13,453 nt of DNA from Promethearchaeota archaeon (GCA_019057975.1 JAHLWJ010000110.1:1-13453), one strand, 5' to 3'. Positions 1-7,718 are shown, counted from the stretch's first letter. Notes: generated from the letters alone by a model not told the origin. Made by a program: numbers and translations.

Positions 1-2098
1 CTTTCCATAATCTACCATCATCAGTAGGATTATTTTCATTGTTAATCATATTAACATAAGTCTCCCTTATGTCTCCTTGCTCTATATCAGCCGGATTTGT
101 TGGCAGTATATAATTCAGTTCAGGAGCAGAAGAAAACATCAACTTAACTAACTGACTATTAAGCCAATTAGCACCCATTGCTCCAGTATTAGGATTTTGG
201 TACTCACTTTCGTTAAATACAAAATCTTCGCCCCAATTATCTTCCTCCATACCTAACGCTTTATAACTTGCATATCTATCATTGCAAATTCTTACCATCC
301 AAGGCCATTTCCCTTCATCTCCGCCCAATCCAGAAATCATTAAACCAAAATAAACTAAGACATAATCTGCTCCTAAGGCACGAAATGCTTTTGCACTATA
401 AATTTCATTAGTCTGCATTAAAGCCATACCTGTTAAACCGATTCTAGTTGAATTATTAGTAGCGTTATCATTAACCGTAGTGACGTTGCCTATAGGGGTA
501 AGCCAGTAGCCGTAATCCCACCAAGATACAACTACATCAGTACCATCTAAGTTAGATCTCATCCACATCAGAGATTCTTCCCAATCATGAATAACACCCG
601 CCGGTGATATTTGACTATAAGAAAATTGGTCAATCGCAATATCTGTTGAATGAACAATTTGAGCGACACCTAAAAACCCAACAACCATAAATATAGCAAG
701 AATTTCAGAATTCCCTATTGTGCTTTTTAATTGTCTTTTACGTTTTCTACTAATGCCCTCTCTCCTTTCTCCTAAAAAACTACCAAAAATTTTTAAAATA
801 CTTACTAATCCATATGCCCCCATCAAACAAACTGCGGGGGAAAATATTAATATAATCCGAATCATACTTCCTGTAAAATAATACATTAGAATAATAAACG
901 CAATAAGGAAAATTTCTGGGGCATTTAAAATTTTAAAACAGAAATAAACTCCAAGAGGTGTTAAAATTAATGGAATTAATGTGTTATAATAGAAAACACT
1001 CCAAGCACTTGGCATCTGTTCTGCAACTGAAGCTATTAGACTTATGTCCTCGCGAAATAAAGGATTAAGGATCGTTTGAAACCGTCCACCAAAACCAAAA
1101 GGAAGAATATCAGGAGCAATCCATATAATCATTGCGCCAATTACTAAAGCGGGTATAAAACCCCACTTTACAGCATTTAGTATACTTTTATATAAAGATG
1201 GGTGTTCGACTTTTTTTGATTGTATTATGTGAAATATAATTAAAATTATGGTAAATAGAAAAATACCACCTATTTCTAGATCTGAAAATAAGGAACCGTA
1301 ATTAAATTTTGAATATAAAGAAAAGATTAACAAACCAGTTCCTTGTACAACAGCATAAGAAATTAGTATATTTTCATTGTATTTTTCAGTAAGGATCAAT
1401 ATAATACAAAGTAATGGGATAACCAAGTAAACAAATTGATAACCACCCCAACTTAGAGACAAATACCCTAAGGAAAGTCCGCCAAGAATAGAAAATAAAA
1501 ATCTTCCAGTTCTTATACCTTTTAAAAGAAATAAGAATGTCAATAGAGTAGCAAAAACACCAATTGTTTCATTATCAAAGAATCCTGCCATTGTACGCTG
1601 CATATAACCGGGATTAAAGGCTAGAAAAAAAGCAGCAATTAATCCAGTCCCTCGATCAAGAATTTCTTTTCCTAAGAAGTAAATGACTAATACCGTTAGA
1701 CCGCCCATAATTGCGGGGAAAAAATAACATATATCATACAGTGAGATAGGAATTCCAAAAAATGTTGTTATTTTATATATAATCACAACTGTAAAGGTCA
1801 AACCTGGACGTAGACCTCCACGGTTAAATCCAGTGGGATACCAGCTCTTAAAATCACGCCATGAAAAGTATTCGTATAAAGTATGTTCCGATAAATATTC
1901 TGCGTTATACCATTGTATCCAAGGATCAAACGCTTTAATTAATCGTGGTCCTCTAATCATTGGACTGATCCTTAATAAAATGGCTAAGACCACAACCATA
2001 AAAATTGCGATGAAAAACAAGACATTTTGCGTTTTTATGCTTATTGAGGTTCTGATGCGATCACGGAAATTTCTTAGTGAAGCAATGATCTTGACCAT
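1..2098 (-). CDS. aglB: STT3/AglB oligosaccharyltransferase catalytic subunit, C-terminus cut by window edge
   Basis: This is the catalytic subunit of N-glycosylation, which moves a lipid-linked glycan to Asn in N-X-S/T sequons on the outer face of the membrane. The frame is open for 699 codons from ATG 2098 to the window edge. An in-frame TGA lies 2 codons upstream, which fixes the start region. The N-terminus (residues 25-45) is a transmembrane helix, and many hydrophobic segments follow up to about residue 510. Family motifs appear in order: FDPW (D58, first metal motif), D175-N-E177 after GFF (second acidic motif), SVAEQ (E360, the SVSE/TIXE loop), WWDYG at 526-530, and a DxxKxxxMxxI motif (D594, K597, M601, I604). 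The DK motif and following WMVRI resemble eukaryotic STT3. The gene is divergent from truA. The missing C-terminus is an edge effect; I saw no frameshift. Confidence 0.95.
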   Translation of the reverse strand, partial: MVKIIASLRNFRDRIRTSISIKTQNVLFFIAIFMVVVLAILLRISPMIRGPRLIKAFDPWIQWYNAEYLSEHTLYEYFSWRDFKSWYPTGFNRGGLRPGLTFTVVIIYKITTFFGIPISLYDICYFFPAIMGGLTVLVIYFLGKEILDRGTGLIAAFFLAFNPGYMQRTMAGFFDNETIGVFATLLTFLFLLKGIRTGRFLFSILGGLSLGYLSLSWGGYQFVYLVIPLLCIILILTEKYNENILISYAVVQGTGLLIFSLYSKFNYGSLFSDLEIGGIFLFTIILIIFHIIQSKKVEHPSLYKSILNAVKWGFIPALVIGAMIIWIAPDILPFGFGGRFQTILNPLFREDISLIASVAEQMPSAWSVFYYNTLIPLILTPLGVYFCFKILNAPEIFLIAFIILMYYFTGSMIRIILIFSPAVCLMGAYGLVSILKIFGSFLGERREGISRKRKRQLKSTIGNSEILAIFMVVGFLGVAQIVHSTDIAIDQFSYSQISPAGVIHDWEESLMWMRSNLDGTDVVVSWWDYGYWLTPIGNVTTVNDNATNNSTRIGLTGMALMQTNEIYSAKAFRALGADYVLVYFGLMISGLGGDEGKWPWMVRICNDRYASYKALGMEEDNWGEDFVFNESEYQNPNTGAMGANWLNSQLVKLMFSSAPELNYILPTNPADIEQGDIRETYVNMINNENNPTDDGRLWK

Positions 2099-2131
2099 GG
2101 TATTTCATTTAAAATTTTAATAAATTGGTAA

Positions 2132-2139
2132 TTTATAAA
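2132..2139 (-). promoter_or_regulatory. Candidate TATA box of the STT3 gene
   Basis: On the minus strand the 8-mer TTTATAAA is centred about 38 nt upstream of ATG 2098. That fits an archaeal TATA box with a leader of roughly 10-15 nt. The surrounding DNA is very AT-rich, so chance matches are easy. No mapped transcript start is available. Confidence 0.4.
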
Positions 2140-2172
2140 CCATAATTAAATTTTGAATATAAAAAATATCCT

Positions 2173-2201
2173 TCGGATTAAAATGTTTTTCTTTAATCCG
2201 A
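2173..2201. repeat. 10-bp perfect inverted repeat in the STT3/truA divergent intergenic region
   Basis: The left arm TCGGATTAAA (2173-2182) and right arm TTTAATCCGA (2192-2201) are exact reverse complements around a 9-nt loop. The arms contain CGG/CCG, which stands out in AT-rich surroundings. It lies about 75 bp upstream of the STT3 ATG and about 97 bp upstream of the truA ATG. It could be an operator for a dimeric regulator or an RNA hairpin in a 5' leader. No T-run directly follows on either strand, so a terminator is less likely. Confidence 0.55.
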
Positions 2202-2297
2202 CACATTGTAAAAATCAAAATCGTATCAATAAAATAAAAATGTTTTAGATTTTTTACATCTTTGATTGATGTACTAAATATTGTTGATCTAAAAACT

Positions 2298-3146
2298 ATG
2301 GAAAAAAGCAAGTACCTTTTTAAAATATATTATATAGGAAAATCGAAATTTTTCGGATCTCAAAGACAATCTAATTTTCTGACTATAGAAGATTGTATTT
2401 TAAAAGCATTAATGAAAAAAAAATATATTCACAACATTAAACTTTCAGGATTTGAGGCGGCGAGCAGAACAGATAGACTTGTATCTGCTCGAGGTGCATA
2501 CTTTACTTCTATATTGGAAAAGGAACCCGTTTTAATGGAAATTAATTCAGCTTTACCCTATGATATAGGGATATGGGCATATACAAAAGTGCCTCTAGAT
2601 TTCTCTTCTCGATATAATGCGATATTACGCCATTATTTATATCTCGTGCCAAAACCACTTTCGTATCTTCGGAATATTAGCTCTATAAACATTGAAATCA
2701 TGCATAAAGCTTGTAGAGCCTTAGAAGGGCGACATGATTTTATTAATTTCTCAAAAAGAGGTAAGAACGAAGTAAATACTAAACGAGATATGGAATCAGT
2801 AAAATTGTCAATTGAGGGTGATTTTTTAATTTTTCAGTTTAAAAGCAGAGGATTTTTAAGACAACAAGTTCGCCGCATGGTCAAGAAAATTTTAGAGCTG
2901 GGAACGGGTAAAATCTTATATGATGATTTCATTCAATTACTCGATCCCTTGAAAGTCTTTTCTTATCAACCTGCAGATCCACGGGGATTAATATTATGGG
3001 ACATTATTTATGATGAAAAAGTTAAATTAAGTGAGGATCTAAAATCTAAGGGAAGAATGGAAAGTTTCTTTTTAAAAAATAAAGAATCTTTTAATTTTAA
3101 GCATCAACTATTCAGCCTCCTGCAACATCACGATTTTAGAGAGTAA
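2298..3146 (+). CDS. truA: tRNA pseudouridine synthase A (TruA/Pus1-Pus3 family)
   Basis: This enzyme isomerises uridine to pseudouridine in tRNA, classically in the anticodon arm at positions 38-40. The start chosen is ATG 2298 (282 aa), because the family core KYLFKIYYIG begins 5 residues later and the catalytic Asp then falls at residue 59, close to its usual place. An upstream in-frame ATG at 2262 would add 12 residues. Visible motifs are SRTD (catalytic D59) followed by LVSAR, then HYLYLVP, and a C-terminal GFLRQQVRRMV block typical of the family's second half. There are about 40 charged residues after the core. No clear Shine-Dalgarno sequence is present. The last 39 nt overlap the convergent rfcS gene. 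The exact tRNA target positions in archaea cannot be read from the sequence. Confidence 0.93.
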   Translation: MEKSKYLFKIYYIGKSKFFGSQRQSNFLTIEDCILKALMKKKYIHNIKLSGFEAASRTDRLVSARGAYFTSILEKEPVLMEINSALPYDIGIWAYTKVPLDFSSRYNAILRHYLYLVPKPLSYLRNISSINIEIMHKACRALEGRHDFINFSKRGKNEVNTKRDMESVKLSIEGDFLIFQFKSRGFLRQQVRRMVKKILELGTGKILYDDFIQLLDPLKVFSYQPADPRGLILWDIIYDEKVKLSEDLKSKGRMESFFLKNKESFNFKHQLFSLLQHHDFRE

Positions 3147-4079
3147 TGCATGCAACTGTATTTCTTCAGTTCCACCTTGACTTAGGCGATATTCAAATTC
3201 AGCTAAAAGCTTAGTTAGTTCAATTTTCAAATCTTCAGAAATATTTAAGTCATAAATTTCTCTATGAATATTTTTAATAATATTTTGTCCTGAGAGCCCA
3301 TAATCATTGATTAAATCATTTAATAGTTTAATTGATAATTGTAATTGTCTTTCTAAAGCAGCCTTTAAAATATCTTTTATCTTTCCAGGGGGAACTTCTC
3401 CGGCAACTCTAAAAACTATATCATTATCAATTTTTTTAGAGATCGTGCCGCATGATTGTAAGTAATTTATAGCCCTTCTACAATCCCCTCTAGAAACATC
3501 TACTAAAGCGTTTAGACCTCCGGGAGTTAGGATTATCTTTTCTTGTTTTGCTACATAATTCACCCTGGTTTTGATATCAGTGTTGCTTAAGGATGAAAAT
3601 CGAAACACAACACATCTTGATTGAATAGGCGGAATAATTTTATTTGAATAGTTACAGATTAAAATCATCCGACAATTTTTTGTATATTTTTCCATTGTTC
3701 TCCTTAAAGCTTGTTGAGCAGGAGATGTCATGTTGTCTGCTTCATCTAAGATCAATATTTTATATGGAATGTCTATAGATGGTAGTGCTTTAGCAAAATC
3801 CTTGATAAATGTCCTTATGACATCTATACCTCTTGCGTCACTGGCATTTAATTCTAAATATGTCCTATTTCTTGCCATCTTTCGCCCATATAATTCTCGA
3901 ACCATTGCTAGCGCAGAAGTTGTTTTACCTGTCCCAGCTGGACCAGCAAAAATGAGATGAGGCATAGACTTATCTTTAACAAATTGTTTCAAACGTTTAA
4001 TGATACCTTCTTGATTTACAACATCACTTAAAAATCGGGGACGATATTTTTCAACGAAAGGTCTATTCTCAAGAGACAT
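3108..4079 (-). CDS. rfcS: Replication factor C small subunit (clamp loader ATPase)
   Basis: RfcS forms most of the archaeal RFC pentamer that opens PCNA and loads it on primer-template junctions. The 323-aa protein has the family start (PFVEKYRPR, residues 7-15), a Walker A GPAGTGKT at 46-53, a Walker B with DEAD at 112-115, a sensor-1 region around 140-147, and the SRC arginine-finger motif at 154-156. The C-terminal half (about 225-323) is the helical collar domain. Length matches archaeal RfcS, and no intein is present although this family often carries one. ATG 4079 directly precedes the conserved N-terminus. The partner large subunit RfcL is not in the window. The 3' end overlaps truA tail-to-tail by 39 bp. 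Confidence 0.97.
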   Translation of the reverse strand: MSLENRPFVEKYRPRFLSDVVNQEGIIKRLKQFVKDKSMPHLIFAGPAGTGKTTSALAMVRELYGRKMARNRTYLELNASDARGIDVIRTFIKDFAKALPSIDIPYKILILDEADNMTSPAQQALRRTMEKYTKNCRMILICNYSNKIIPPIQSRCVVFRFSSLSNTDIKTRVNYVAKQEKIILTPGGLNALVDVSRGDCRRAINYLQSCGTISKKIDNDIVFRVAGEVPPGKIKDILKAALERQLQLSIKLLNDLINDYGLSGQNIIKNIHREIYDLNISEDLKIELTKLLAEFEYRLSQGGTEEIQLHALLSKIVMLQEAE

Positions 4080-4110
4080 ATTTTTTAATAGATGAATTTA
4101 ACTTTTAATA

Positions 4111-4121
4111 GATTATATTAA
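4111..4121 (-). promoter_or_regulatory. Candidate TATA element for rfcS in the rfcS/eno divergent gap
   Basis: On the minus strand TTAATATAATC is centred about 37 nt upstream of the rfcS ATG. The 108-bp gap between rfcS and eno must hold both divergent promoters. For eno, a TAATATTCAT stretch at about 4147-4156 is at a suitable distance from ATG 4188. Both calls are weak because the gap is almost pure A+T. Confidence 0.3.
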
Positions 4122-4187
4122 GAATTAAATTTCCTTAATTCCTTATTAATATTCATATCATCTAAAAAAAAATATTATAGAATATTT

Positions 4188-5492
4188 ATGACTGAATTCA
4201 AAATAACAAATATAAAGTCAAGATGGATTTTAGATTCACGAGGAAATCCCACTGTAGAATCAGAGGTTTATGTCGGAAAAAAATACGCCAGGGCGGCAGT
4301 TCCTTCTGGCGCATCTACGGGGGTTTTAGAAGCACTTGAACTACGAGACGGTGGAAAAGCTTTTAAAGGTAAACACGTCACAAAAGCAGTATCTAATGTC
4401 AATGAGATACTAAGTAAAAAACTGTTGGGTTTTGATGTACGAGAACAGTCAAAAATTGATGAAGAAATGATAATCATTGATGGAACTGAAAATAAGAGTA
4501 ATTTAGGAGCTAATGCTATATTGTCTGTTTCATTAGCAGTTGCTAAGCTAGCTGCAAATTTATCCGAAATACCATTATTTGCTCATATTTATAAATTAGC
4601 ATTCAATAAGACAAGACAAGATTATCTCTTACCATTGCCATCTTGTAATATTATCAATGGAGGAAAACATGCGGGAAATAATATATCAATCCAAGAATTT
4701 ATGGTTCTACCCATAGGCGCTAAATCATTCTCAGAAGCTATACAGAATGTAGCTGAAGTATACCAAACATTAAAAACCTTATTAGCTAAAAAGTATGGCC
4801 CCTCCGCGATTAATGTTGGAGATGAAGGAGGTTTCGCCCCGAACTTATCCTTAACATCCGAAGCTGTTGATATTATAATTGAAGCAATCGAAGAAGCAGG
4901 ATTTTTAATGGGCACTGATTTTGTTTTAGGAATGGATGCGGCAGCGAGTGAATTTTATGAAGATGGCATTTATAACATTGATGGAAAAAAACTAAGTGAA
5001 GAAGAGTTATTACAATATTATCTCGATTTAGTTCGGGATTACCCATTTAAATCAATTGAGGATCCATTTGACGAAAAAGATTTTAGAAGTTTTACAAATT
5101 TAACTGCTAAAATTGATAAAACAATGCAAGTTGTAGACGATGATTTAACGGTAACTAATATAAAAATCTTAGAAAAAGCTATAAATGAAAAGGCTGGAAA
5201 TGCTCTATTACTGAAAGTGAATCAAATTGGTTCTCTCACAGAGGCTATAAATGCGTGTAAAATGGCCTTCAATAATGGATTTAATGTTATGGTATCTCAC
5301 CGTTCTGGAGAAACTGAAGATCCCTTCATTGCAGATTTAGCAGTTGGACTTTGTACAGGGCAGCTTAAAACAGGAGCTACTTGTCGAAGTGACCGATGTT
5401 CGAAATTTAATCAACTTCTCAGAATTGAGGAACTGCTAGAAAGTAAGGCGATTTATCCTAAAAATTTTGACTCATGGAAGAAATTTCAATAA
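4188..5492 (+). CDS. eno: Enolase (phosphopyruvate hydratase)
   Basis: Enolase interconverts 2-phosphoglycerate and phosphoenolpyruvate in glycolysis and gluconeogenesis, in the cytoplasm and with Mg2+. The 434-aa protein is full length. Visible features are the PSGAST loop (S40), H161 in GGKHAGN, E170, the GDEGGFAPN loop with the catalytic glutamate E213, metal ligands D250, E291 and D318 (in VDDDL), the catalytic lysine K343 in LLKVNQIG, the SHRSGETED signature at 370-378 and K394 in GQLKTGA. Residue 398, usually Pro in KTGAP, is Thr here, which is unlikely to matter. It is the only central-metabolism gene in the window. It is divergent from rfcS and convergent with the methyltransferase gene, with a 21-bp gap, so it is probably monocistronic. 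Confidence 0.98.
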   Translation: MTEFKITNIKSRWILDSRGNPTVESEVYVGKKYARAAVPSGASTGVLEALELRDGGKAFKGKHVTKAVSNVNEILSKKLLGFDVREQSKIDEEMIIIDGTENKSNLGANAILSVSLAVAKLAANLSEIPLFAHIYKLAFNKTRQDYLLPLPSCNIINGGKHAGNNISIQEFMVLPIGAKSFSEAIQNVAEVYQTLKTLLAKKYGPSAINVGDEGGFAPNLSLTSEAVDIIIEAIEEAGFLMGTDFVLGMDAAASEFYEDGIYNIDGKKLSEEELLQYYLDLVRDYPFKSIEDPFDEKDFRSFTNLTAKIDKTMQVVDDDLTVTNIKILEKAINEKAGNALLLKVNQIGSLTEAINACKMAFNNGFNVMVSHRSGETEDPFIADLAVGLCTGQLKTGATCRSDRCSKFNQLLRIEELLESKAIYPKNFDSWKKFQ

Positions 5493-5513
5493 GCATCTAA
5501 TAATTTAATAAGT

Positions 5514-6164
5514 TTATATTCTATTTTTTAAAAACCGAAATACATTAACATTAATATATTTAGTTTTTTTTGTGTGAAATTGAAAGGTTCTTTCAAGCCT
5601 CATATTATAAGGAAAGAAATTATCAATATGCCAATTAAATCTCTCACAAAATTTAGAGATAAATCTAAAAACCTTGTCTCCGGCTAGATGAATAGAATAG
5701 ACCACATTTGAAAAAGAGAAAGCTTTTTCTAAAAAAATACGATCAGCAGCTCTTTTTTTGACTCCAAAAGGAGGATTCATTATTGTAGTGATTTTTAAAT
5801 TATTGAAGAAGTGCTTCTTTGAAAATTCAAGATTTCCTAAATCAGTACATAAAGGAAATATGATATTTTCTAATCTCAGGGCATGTATATTCTTTTTTAA
5901 AGTTTTTAAAGCGTTAAAATCTATATCAATACTTAAAACTGAATTCGCTTTTAAGTAAGCACTTGCTATAGATAATCTTCCTGTTCCTGAGCCAAGATCA
6001 ACAATAAATTTATTATTAATATCGTTATATTCTAAACCCGCGAATAATATTATATCAACAGCACTAATTGCATCAATGCAATATTGTTCTAATTCAATTT
6101 TAGGTTTAATAAATGTTTCAGTGTTTTGGATGATAGAGATTAATTCTTTTTTGTTGATTTTCAT
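5514..6164 (-). CDS. METTL5-like RNA N6-adenine methyltransferase (COG2263)
   Basis: This is a SAM-dependent class I methyltransferase. The human relative METTL5 makes m6A in 18S rRNA, and archaeal members are expected to modify rRNA. The 216-aa protein has the family LEQY motif at 25-28, the SAM-binding motif I DLGSGTG at 56-62, the acidic residue ending strand 2 (SIDID, about 79-82), and the adenine-methylating catalytic NPPF at 130-133 followed by GVK. VYSIH at 155-159 matches the conserved VYSLH of METTL5. METTL5 needs TRMT112 in eukaryotes; no such gene is present here. It is divergent from csl4 with a 102-bp gap. COG2263, Csl4 and Rpo11 genes are neighbours in other archaea too, which supports the call. 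The exact modified base is inferred. Confidence 0.9.
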   Translation of the reverse strand: MKINKKELISIIQNTETFIKPKIELEQYCIDAISAVDIILFAGLEYNDINNKFIVDLGSGTGRLSIASAYLKANSVLSIDIDFNALKTLKKNIHALRLENIIFPLCTDLGNLEFSKKHFFNNLKITTIMNPPFGVKKRAADRIFLEKAFSFSNVVYSIHLAGDKVFRFISKFCERFNWHIDNFFPYNMRLERTFQFHTKKTKYINVNVFRFLKNRI

Positions 6165-6266
6165 CCGTAAAAATGTTTACCCTTTTATGATTAATACATT
6201 AAATTTATTTATTTTATTTAATAATATTTTCTTAATAAAGAAAGAAATTGGGAAATTAAAAGATTA

Positions 6267-6878
6267 GTGTTGATACTATTGGATAAAAAATCTTTAAAAA
6301 ATGACGATCTGGTTCTCACAGGTCAGTATCTTGGAGTCGTTGAGGAGTTTCTGCCTGATAAGCAATCAACCTTTGTTAAAGATGGGCAAATTTATGCGAC
6401 TAAATCAGGATTTATTGATATTGACAATGAAAAAAGAAAAATTGAAATAAAAACTCATCAAGATAAAGACCGAAAAACTGTAAAAATTGGAGATATCGTT
6501 ATTGGCCCTATCTTATTTTTACGGCAATATTCAGTTGGTACAAATTTTTACACGATAAATCAGAAAATTCATTTTAATTCAAGCTATTTCGGTAACATTC
6601 ATGTCTCTCAAATCTCAGATAGATTTATTGAAAAAATACAAGATGCATTTCAAATTACTGATATTATAAGAGCTCGTGTAATCAGCTTAAATTATAACGA
6701 ATTTAATTTAAGTACAAACGGGAAAGAACTTGGAGTAATTTATGCAGATTGTGTTATTTGTGGAACACCTCTGGATAAAATTGGTTATAATAAGTTAAGA
6801 TGTGAAAGATGCGGGAACATTGAGACTAGAAAAATGGCAAATGACTATAGGAATGTTTCTGAACCTTTAAGATTTTAA
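6267..6878 (+). CDS. csl4: Exosome RNA-binding cap subunit Csl4
   Basis: Csl4 caps the archaeal RNA exosome (the Rrp41/Rrp42 ring) and helps feed and select RNA for 3'-5' degradation or tailing. With the GTG start at 6267 it is 203 aa. Residues about 15-60 form the N-terminal domain (LGVVEEF, then DGQIYAT). About 70-150 is an S1 RNA-binding domain, and a zinc ribbon follows with C162, C165, C179 and C182. The start is uncertain: GTG 6267, TTG 6270 and TTG 6279 are all possible, and none has a good Shine-Dalgarno sequence. The conserved part begins near residue 15. An in-frame stop directly before GTG limits extension. It is the first gene of a plus-strand run leading to rpoL. Confidence 0.93.
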   Translation: MLILLDKKSLKNDDLVLTGQYLGVVEEFLPDKQSTFVKDGQIYATKSGFIDIDNEKRKIEIKTHQDKDRKTVKIGDIVIGPILFLRQYSVGTNFYTINQKIHFNSSYFGNIHVSQISDRFIEKIQDAFQITDIIRARVISLNYNEFNLSTNGKELGVIYADCVICGTPLDKIGYNKLRCERCGNIETRKMANDYRNVSEPLRF

Positions 6879-6886
6879 TTTTTTTT
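6879..6886 (+). terminator. Oligo-T terminator right after csl4
   Basis: Eight consecutive T residues start at the base after the csl4 stop codon. Archaeal RNA polymerase can terminate at oligo-T without a hairpin. If used, it would separate csl4 from the 72-aa gene and rpoL, at least partly. Confidence 0.5.
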
Positions 6887-6930
6887 AACATAACTTAAAA
6901 TTATTTTATAGCAACCATTATAATATTATA

Positions 6931-6935
6931 AGGGG
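6931..6935 (+). promoter_or_regulatory. Possible ribosome binding site (AGGGG) for the 72-aa gene
   Basis: AGGGG ends 7 nt before the TTG at 6943. A G-run is rare in the AT-rich intergenic DNA here, and its spacing supports TTG as the real start, since no ATG lies near the beginning of this frame. Confidence 0.45.
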
Positions 6936-6942
6936 TTTAGAT

Positions 6943-7161
6943 TTGAAAAAGGTAGGTAAAAAAGTCATTCATTTCTATAATAATAGTGGTTCTTTAGACA
7001 ATGTTATTAAATTCCTTGAAAATGTGCAAAAAAAGATAAATTACCTCAATTTAAATGCGAGAGTTGAGGGAAAAAGCATAAAGATTACTTTATTTGGTTC
7101 ACGAGATCTTCAAAATCTAGCAACTGAAAGATTAAAAAACCTTGCAAATCAATATCTATAA
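6943..7161 (+). CDS. Small conserved-looking protein of unknown function, between csl4 and rpoL
   Basis: I do not recognise this 72-aa protein with confidence. It is basic and soluble, with no signal peptide, membrane segment or cysteine. The pattern suggests one compact beta-alpha-beta-beta-alpha domain: a strand (KKVIHFYN), a helix at about 16-32, two strands (NARVEG, KSIKITLFG) and a final helix (about 53-70). Such small folds often bind RNA or sit in complexes. The TTG start at 6943 follows an AGGGG at good spacing. It lies between the genes for an exosome cap protein and an RNA polymerase subunit, so a role in RNA metabolism is a guess from context. It could be a short relative of the archaeal DUF2067 family or of Pcc1-like folds; neither is shown. 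Codon use resembles its neighbours, which supports a real gene. Confidence 0.65.
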   Translation: MKKVGKKVIHFYNNSGSLDNVIKFLENVQKKINYLNLNARVEGKSIKITLFGSRDLQNLATERLKNLANQYL

Positions 7162-7237
7162 AAATTGACTTTTCTTACAAAACCATAAAAATTTTATTTT
7201 ATTTTAAATATTTTATATTATCAATTCCTAATTAATT

Positions 7238-7241
7238 GGTG
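7238..7241 (+). promoter_or_regulatory. Shine-Dalgarno GGTG that selects the ATG start of rpoL
   Basis: GGTG lies 6 nt before ATG 7248 and complements the archaeal 16S tail. An upstream in-frame TTG at 7236 overlaps this site and is therefore an unlikely start. Confidence 0.5.
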
Positions 7242-7247
7242 TCTATA

Positions 7248-7718
7248 ATGACTAAGAAAAAAACAGAAAAACCAGAAGAAGAAGATGATTTAGAAGATGA
7301 GCTAATTGATGATGATATTAGTGAGTACCCTGAATTAGGTGAGAAAAAAGAAAAAGAAATTGTTCCTCCATCAGCAGATGACGATGATATTGAAGAAGAA
7401 GAAGAATTTGAAATAGTAGAGGAAGCTAGATTTCCAGATTATAAGCACCTCAAATTAAACTTAACTAAAACAGTTGGCGAGAATGATTACGAATTAGTTA
7501 TTGAAGGTCAATCACATGATTTCTGTAATATTCTCGTGAAACATTTATTAAAAACCGAGGGTGTAAATGCTGCAGCGTACAAAGTAACAGGTCTAGTACC
7601 AGCCCAAATCTTTATTCGCCTTGATAAGGGTAAAATCAAAGATATTTTGTTTGACGCAATTGAATCTCTAAGGGAAGAAGTGATCGAGGTCCAAAAACAA
7701 TTCCAAAAACTTACTTAA
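7248..7718 (+). CDS. rpoL: DNA-directed RNA polymerase subunit Rpo11 (RpoL) with long acidic N-terminal tail
   Basis: Rpo11 pairs with Rpo3 to form the assembly platform of archaeal RNA polymerase, as Rpb11 does with Rpb3 in eukaryotes. The family domain covers about residues 66-152 of 156: a first strand, then EGQSHDFCN at 86-94 (the family's E-x-x-x-H-x-x-x-N signature), the loop with AAYKV, and a long C-terminal helix that makes the Rpo3 contact. Archaeal family members are usually about 90-100 aa. Here about 60 extra residues precede the domain, 29 of the first 60 being Asp or Glu, with DDDD and EEEEE runs and probable disorder. ATG 7248 is preferred over TTG 7236 because GGTG lies at Shine-Dalgarno distance. 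The gene is downstream of csl4, a linkage known in archaea. Confidence 0.93.
   Translation: MTKKKTEKPEEEDDLEDELIDDDISEYPELGEKKEKEIVPPSADDDDIEEEEEFEIVEEARFPDYKHLKLNLTKTVGENDYELVIEGQSHDFCNILVKHLLKTEGVNAAAYKVTGLVPAQIFIRLDKGKIKDILFDAIESLREEVIEVQKQFQKLT

Noticed and set aside
1833..2120. 95-codon plus-strand reading frame
   Set aside because: It lies antisense to the N-terminal part of STT3, whose motifs are clear; the translated product shows no family features.
2117..2311. 64-codon minus-strand reading frame across the STT3/truA gap
   Set aside because: It overlaps the truA start and the inverted repeat, has no recognisable features, and AT-rich DNA easily gives such frames.
6076..6267. 63-codon plus-strand reading frame just before csl4
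   Set aside because: Its first third is antisense to the methyltransferase gene and the rest is low-complexity Phe/Ile/Asn-rich translation of intergenic DNA.
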